Shown here piece by piece: positions 7,592 through 10,583 of a stretch of DNA of 10,583 nt. The DNA comes from Poronia punctata. Taxonomy: Eukaryota > Ascomycota > Sordariomycetes > Xylariales > Xylariaceae. The notes under the pieces are model-generated. The model worked only from the letters and a program-made list of their open reading frames with translations. It searched no databases and was not told where the DNA came from. Location of the stretch: positions 1-10,583 of the forward strand of contig MU402021.1 in assembly GCA_022579005.1 (NCBI GenBank). Direction: 5' to 3'. Each line of letters opens with the position of its first letter. Position 1 is the first letter of the stretch. A program made the translations under genes and the position numbers.

Positions 7592-8640
7592 AGGCTGTTT
7601 ATTATGTTAATTATTAATTAAACTTATAAAAATAAGTTATAATTATAATTTTTATATTTGCAAAACTAGTAAAAATAAAACTTTATTATAATTATATTTA
7701 TTTAAGTCCGTTTTAGCTTCCTTGTTATATTTTTGTTATACTAATAAAATGCTTTAATTTTACTAAAATCTTAGCAATAATTAATTATAAACAACCTTTA
7801 AGTTATTTATTTTATTATAATAATATATATTTGCTTAGCTTTTAGTATTTATAGCGCAATTAATGCAAACTTGCTTTAACACTTTTGTTAGCCTTTTTAT
7901 TATACTTTTAAAAATAGCAAAACTTTAGTATTAAAGTTAAAATAATTCTAATTTAGCTAAATTAATAGCTTTTAGAAAAAACTTTCTAGTACTTCATTAT
8001 TTAAATAATAGACCTTTATATAAGCGCTAATATAAAGTATAAAAAACATAAAATATATACTAATAAGTAGTTTATAACGCTATATATAAATTTATTATTT
8101 AAAGGTAGCAATAAGCAATTTTAAAAAATATTTTAAATATAAAAACTAAGCTATAATGCTTTAAAAAAGTAGTTATTAGCTTATATAAACTTTTATTAAA
8201 GGTAGCAACTTATAGTTAATAAAACATTAGCTATATTTCTTTATATAGCTGCTTAAAGTATTATTATTTATATTATTTTTAAGCATTAAAGTAAAAGAAA
8301 TGCTACTATTTATAGTACTTTTTATAAAGCATTAAAAGCTTTATTAGTGTTAGTAAAGGCTATAGTTTATATGCTAATAACTATTAAGCTTAACTTTAAA
8401 TATTATTAAATTTAAAGTTTATTTTTATTTTTTAAAAGTATTATTAATATAATTAATAGCTTGCACTTTAAAATTAAGGTTACTAGAAATAAAAAAACTT
8501 ATAAAACTTTAAAAAATTATAAAAGCTACTTTTTAACTAATATATTAGCAGTATATAACTTTTTAAAAAAGTTTATTTATTTTTTAACTAGTTAAAAAAA
8601 GTTTGCTAATAATGCTAGAATTTATATTAACACATTTAAT

Positions 8641-8672
8641 CAAAGCCTTTTTATTAAGTAACGCCGGCTTTG
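8641..8672. repeat. Short hairpin with a GC-rich step
   Basis: CAAAGCC (8641-8647) is the reverse complement of GGCTTTG (8666-8672) across an 18-base loop that includes ACGCC. This small GC-rich pocket is unusual for the window, but no function is evident. Confidence 0.4.
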
Positions 8673-9130
8673 TATTAAAAAACAAGTGCTTATGCTATAT
8701 TAAAAGGTTTAATATTACTTTTAAAAATTAGCTAAAAATAAGTTAAAGCTAGTAATAAAAAAAATTGTATGACCTATGCTATAGTTAGCTTTATATTACT
8801 ATTAAGCAAGCGTTTAGCTGCTTAAAAAATGTTTTTAAGTGCTTTTAAACAAAAGTTATATATAATATTAATATTTATATTAAGCTTATATACGCTATAT
8901 ATAGTGTTTGCAACTTTATTTTAAACTGTAGCAATATAATTGCTTTAAACCTTATAACTAAAAATAAAAGCTTTTAAATAGATAAAAATAACGTTAAAGC
9001 TTACAATTTTATTATATAAAAAATAACTAGTAGTATTTACTTATAAACTAAAAAAATAGAATATAAAGGCTTAAGCAATATAAAAGTTATACTAATAAAT
9101 TTTTATAACAGGAAAGCTTAAATAAAAATG

Positions 9131-9185
9131 TTTTTAGCAATTTTAGCTAAAAAGCTGTTGATTTTAGCAATTCTAGCAAAAAAGC
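9131..9185 (+). repeat. Pair of 25-bp direct repeats spaced 30 bp
   Basis: 9131-9155 and 9161-9185 share the pattern TTTTAGCAATTYTAGCWAAA followed by AAGC. The first copy is also a hairpin: TTTTTAGC (9131-9138) against GCTAAAAA (9146-9153). Confidence 0.65.
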
Positions 9186-9216
9186 AACGTTTTAAGGAAT
9201 TTTATTTAAAAAAGAG

Positions 9217-9260
9217 TAGTGTTATATGCATCTTTAGCTAAAAGTACTATATAAACACTA
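9217..9260. repeat. Imperfect hairpin
   Basis: TAGTGTTATAT (9217-9227) pairs with ATATAAACACTA (9249-9260) with a single bulged base. It lies between the direct repeat at 9131-9185 and the palindrome at 9271-9292. Confidence 0.5.
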
Positions 9261-9270
9261 GCATATAATA

Positions 9271-9292
9271 TTAATAAAATTAATTTTATTAA
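9271..9292. repeat. 22-bp perfect palindrome
   Basis: The sequence from TTAATAAAATT to AATTTTATTAA is identical to its own reverse complement over 22 bases. AT palindromes are favoured in such composition, so functional meaning is doubtful. Confidence 0.6.
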
Positions 9293-9354
9293 AAAACTAT
9301 ATATAAAATTAATTATATTAAAGTTATAGCCTTTTTACTTCTATACTTTATACG

Positions 9355-9399
9355 TTATTACCTTTTACTTTATTACCTTTTATTTTACTACTTTTTGCC
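9355..9399 (+). repeat. 15-bp tandem repeat, three copies, pyrimidine-rich
   Basis: The units TTATTACCTTTTACT (9355-9369), TTATTACCTTTTATT (9370-9384) and TTACTACTTTTTGCC (9385-9399) are in tandem and followed by more T/C-rich sequence to about 9412. The run has strong strand asymmetry, with C but almost no G on the plus strand. Confidence 0.75.
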
Positions 9400-10132
9400 C
9401 TTTGCCTTTTATATTATAACACTTATTTTTATTGCTTTTTTAGCGTTTTTTAAGCTATTTATAGTTATTAAAGTTTTTAAAGCTATTAAAATATATAGTA
9501 AGTATTTTTTTTACTTTTATATTTAGTTTTGCTGCTAACTTTTTTATAGCGCATATTTATGCTTTTTTAATATAATCTAAAAGCTTAGCTAAAACTTTTC
9601 TAGCTATTTTATAAACATAATAGTTATACTATAAAAGTAATATAGCTATAATTATTATAAAGAAGCTTTTTAAAGCTAAAATATATTTAGCTACAATATT
9701 AGCTTAGCTAATAGTAAATACTTTTTTATTTTATATAGCATATAGCCTTTTTAACGCTTGCTTTAACTAATAGCTATAGTATTACGTAGCTATTCTTTTA
9801 GCTTTTACTATTAATTTTGCTACTATATTAAGGCTGTTTTAAATTAACATACTGCTTATTTTAAAGCTATATTTATAAGCTTTTAAAAGCGTTTAAAGGT
9901 TTATTTTAGTAGCTATTTACTTTTTTTTTAGCTTTATAATAGCTACTTTAATAAAAAATATTAAATAGTTTAAATTTTTCAAATCTAAATTTAAATATAA
10001 TATATTTTTACTATTGTTATTATTAAGCTTTTAAGCACAAAAGCTAACAGCAAGCTTACTATTAGCTTTTTTTGGTTTTTAGAGAAAAATATTTTTTAAA
10101 AGCGTATAATAATAATACTTTTTTATATTAGC

Positions 10133-10409
10133 AGTTTAATTATATTTTAACTTATAATAAGCTTATTAAGTATAAATTTAAGTTTTTTATAATATTATAG
10201 CTAAGCTTTACTATTTAATATAGTATTTAAAAGCAAATATAAAAGCTTTTATTTTATTTATATTAAAAAAAAACTATAAAGCTTTATATTAATTATAAAG
10301 GCTTAAATAAAATAACTATAAAAAATAAATATTTTTTATTTTTTATATTAAAAGTAATAAATAAGCTAGGTTTAGTAAAAGTTTTTTTAAAGCTAAACTT
10401 TAAAAAATT
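10133..10409 (+). repeat. Second copy of the dispersed repeat, without the TRIM-like insertion
   Basis: It aligns with 6518-6544 joined to 7383-7591 and carries a single uninterrupted AAGCTTA at 10159-10165, where the other copy has the 838-bp element. It holds about 45 extra bases (about 10265-10310). Resemblance may reach from about 10055 to 10460 or past the window end. It could be an LTR pair with the first copy or two independent insertions of one repeat family. Confidence 0.75.
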
Positions 10410-10441
10410 TATTATTATATTTAAATTAAATATAATAATAA
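10409..10441. repeat. 33-base near-perfect palindrome
   Basis: Fifteen bases (10409-10423, TTATTATTATATTTA) are the exact reverse complement of 10427-10441 with a 3-base loop. It lies at the end of the strongly conserved part of the second repeat copy and has no obvious counterpart in the first copy. Confidence 0.6.
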
Positions 10442-10583
10442 GTAAAAAACTGCTTTTTAAATAAAATATAAATATTTTAAGTATATAATTATATTTTTTA
10501 AACTAATTAATACTTTTATAACTTTTTAAGCTTATATATATAAAGCATTAGCTAAGCTAGTAAATTATATTTATATAGTTTAT
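10442..10583. other. Unassigned AT-rich tail of the window
   Basis: I see no gene or strong repeat here. Weak similarity to about 7640-7780 suggests the dispersed repeat may continue, but this cannot be separated by eye from shared base composition. Confidence 0.4.

Larger units (their letters stand above)
7641..10132. other. Gene-free degenerate repeat DNA between two direct repeat copies
   Basis: About 2.5 kb with frequent TAA and TAG in all frames and no recognisable protein motif or RNA gene. It lies between the copies at 6518-7591 and 10133-10409. If those were LTRs of a degraded retrotransposon, this would be its internal region, but nothing in the sequence identifies gag or pol. Smaller structures within it are listed separately. 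Confidence 0.55.
1..10583. other. AT-rich, RIP-mutated, transposon-derived block
   Basis: The whole window is very AT-rich. CpA, TpG and CpG dinucleotides are scarce, TpA is abundant, and remaining cytosines are mostly followed by T. In Pezizomycotina this is the known signature of repeat-induced point mutation, a premeiotic defence that converts C to T at CpA in duplicated DNA. Paired repeat arms inside the window differ mainly by C/T and G/A transitions, which supports this. TAA and TAG occur every few codons in all frames and no convincing reading frame survives. The exception is about 6545-7382, where CpG and CpA are common. Such blocks are usually heterochromatic and gene-poor; that is inference here. 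A mitochondrial genome is the main alternative, but CpA/TpG depletion and the absence of rRNA or tRNA genes argue against it. Confidence 0.85.

Noticed and set aside
8416..8592. A 59-codon stop-free stretch on the plus strand, continuing 21 codons past one TAA
   Set aside because: In sequence this AT-rich several stop-free runs of this length are expected by chance over both strands. The peptide is mostly Lys, Asn, Ile, Phe and Leu, and no transposase or other family motif is visible.
1..10583. A mitochondrial or apicomplexan-like AT-rich genome
   Set aside because: Specific loss of CpA/TpG with cytosines kept in CpT, transition-dominated differences between repeat arms and the lack of RNA genes fit fungal RIP better than general AT bias.
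1..10583. CRISPR-like array or prokaryotic operon content
   Set aside because: No regularly spaced direct repeats with unique spacers and no coding frames are present. The repeats seen are tandem, inverted or terminal.

Overview
This window reads as an AT-rich, gene-free block of a filamentous ascomycete (Pezizomycotina) nuclear genome, built almost entirely from transposable elements degraded by repeat-induced point mutation (RIP). By eye only about one base in five is G or C. CpA, TpG and CpG are nearly absent, TpA is very common, and surviving cytosines sit mostly in CpT (GCT, ACT, CTT). That is the footprint of C-to-T change at CpA on both strands. TAA and TAG recur every few codons in all frames. 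I recognise no intact protein gene, tRNA or rRNA.

Layout. (1) 1-2974: a candidate DNA transposon bounded by long terminal inverted repeats (TIRs), perfect over 39 bp (8-46 against 2936-2974) and decaying inward over about 150-200 bp. It contains a 43-bp tandem repeat. (2) 2975-3177: short unassigned spacer. (3) 3178-4590: a second, unrelated foldback-type element with about 470-bp arms around a 465-bp centre and GC-richer tips. (4) 4638-4821: a small hairpin element whose arms differ mainly by transitions. (5) 4822-6544: degenerate sequence with a 60-bp hairpin. (6) 6545-7382: an 838-bp TRIM-like element (terminal-repeat retrotransposon in miniature) with two 107-bp TG...CA direct repeats, an AGCT target duplication and an interior far less damaged than its surroundings. 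(7) 7383-10583: degenerate sequence containing the rest of the older repeat into which the TRIM-like element jumped. A second direct copy at about 10133-10409 preserves the uninterrupted insertion site. Short tandem repeats and palindromes lie near 9.1-9.4 kb and 10.4 kb.

Read together, the window is a small stratigraphy. Old, heavily RIP-mutated repeats form the matrix, two independent long-TIR elements sit 203 bp apart, and a younger non-autonomous LTR-type element is nested in one copy of a dispersed repeat. The most interesting objects are the two long-TIR elements and the nested TRIM-like element with its candidate empty site. Species cannot be named from the sequence alone.
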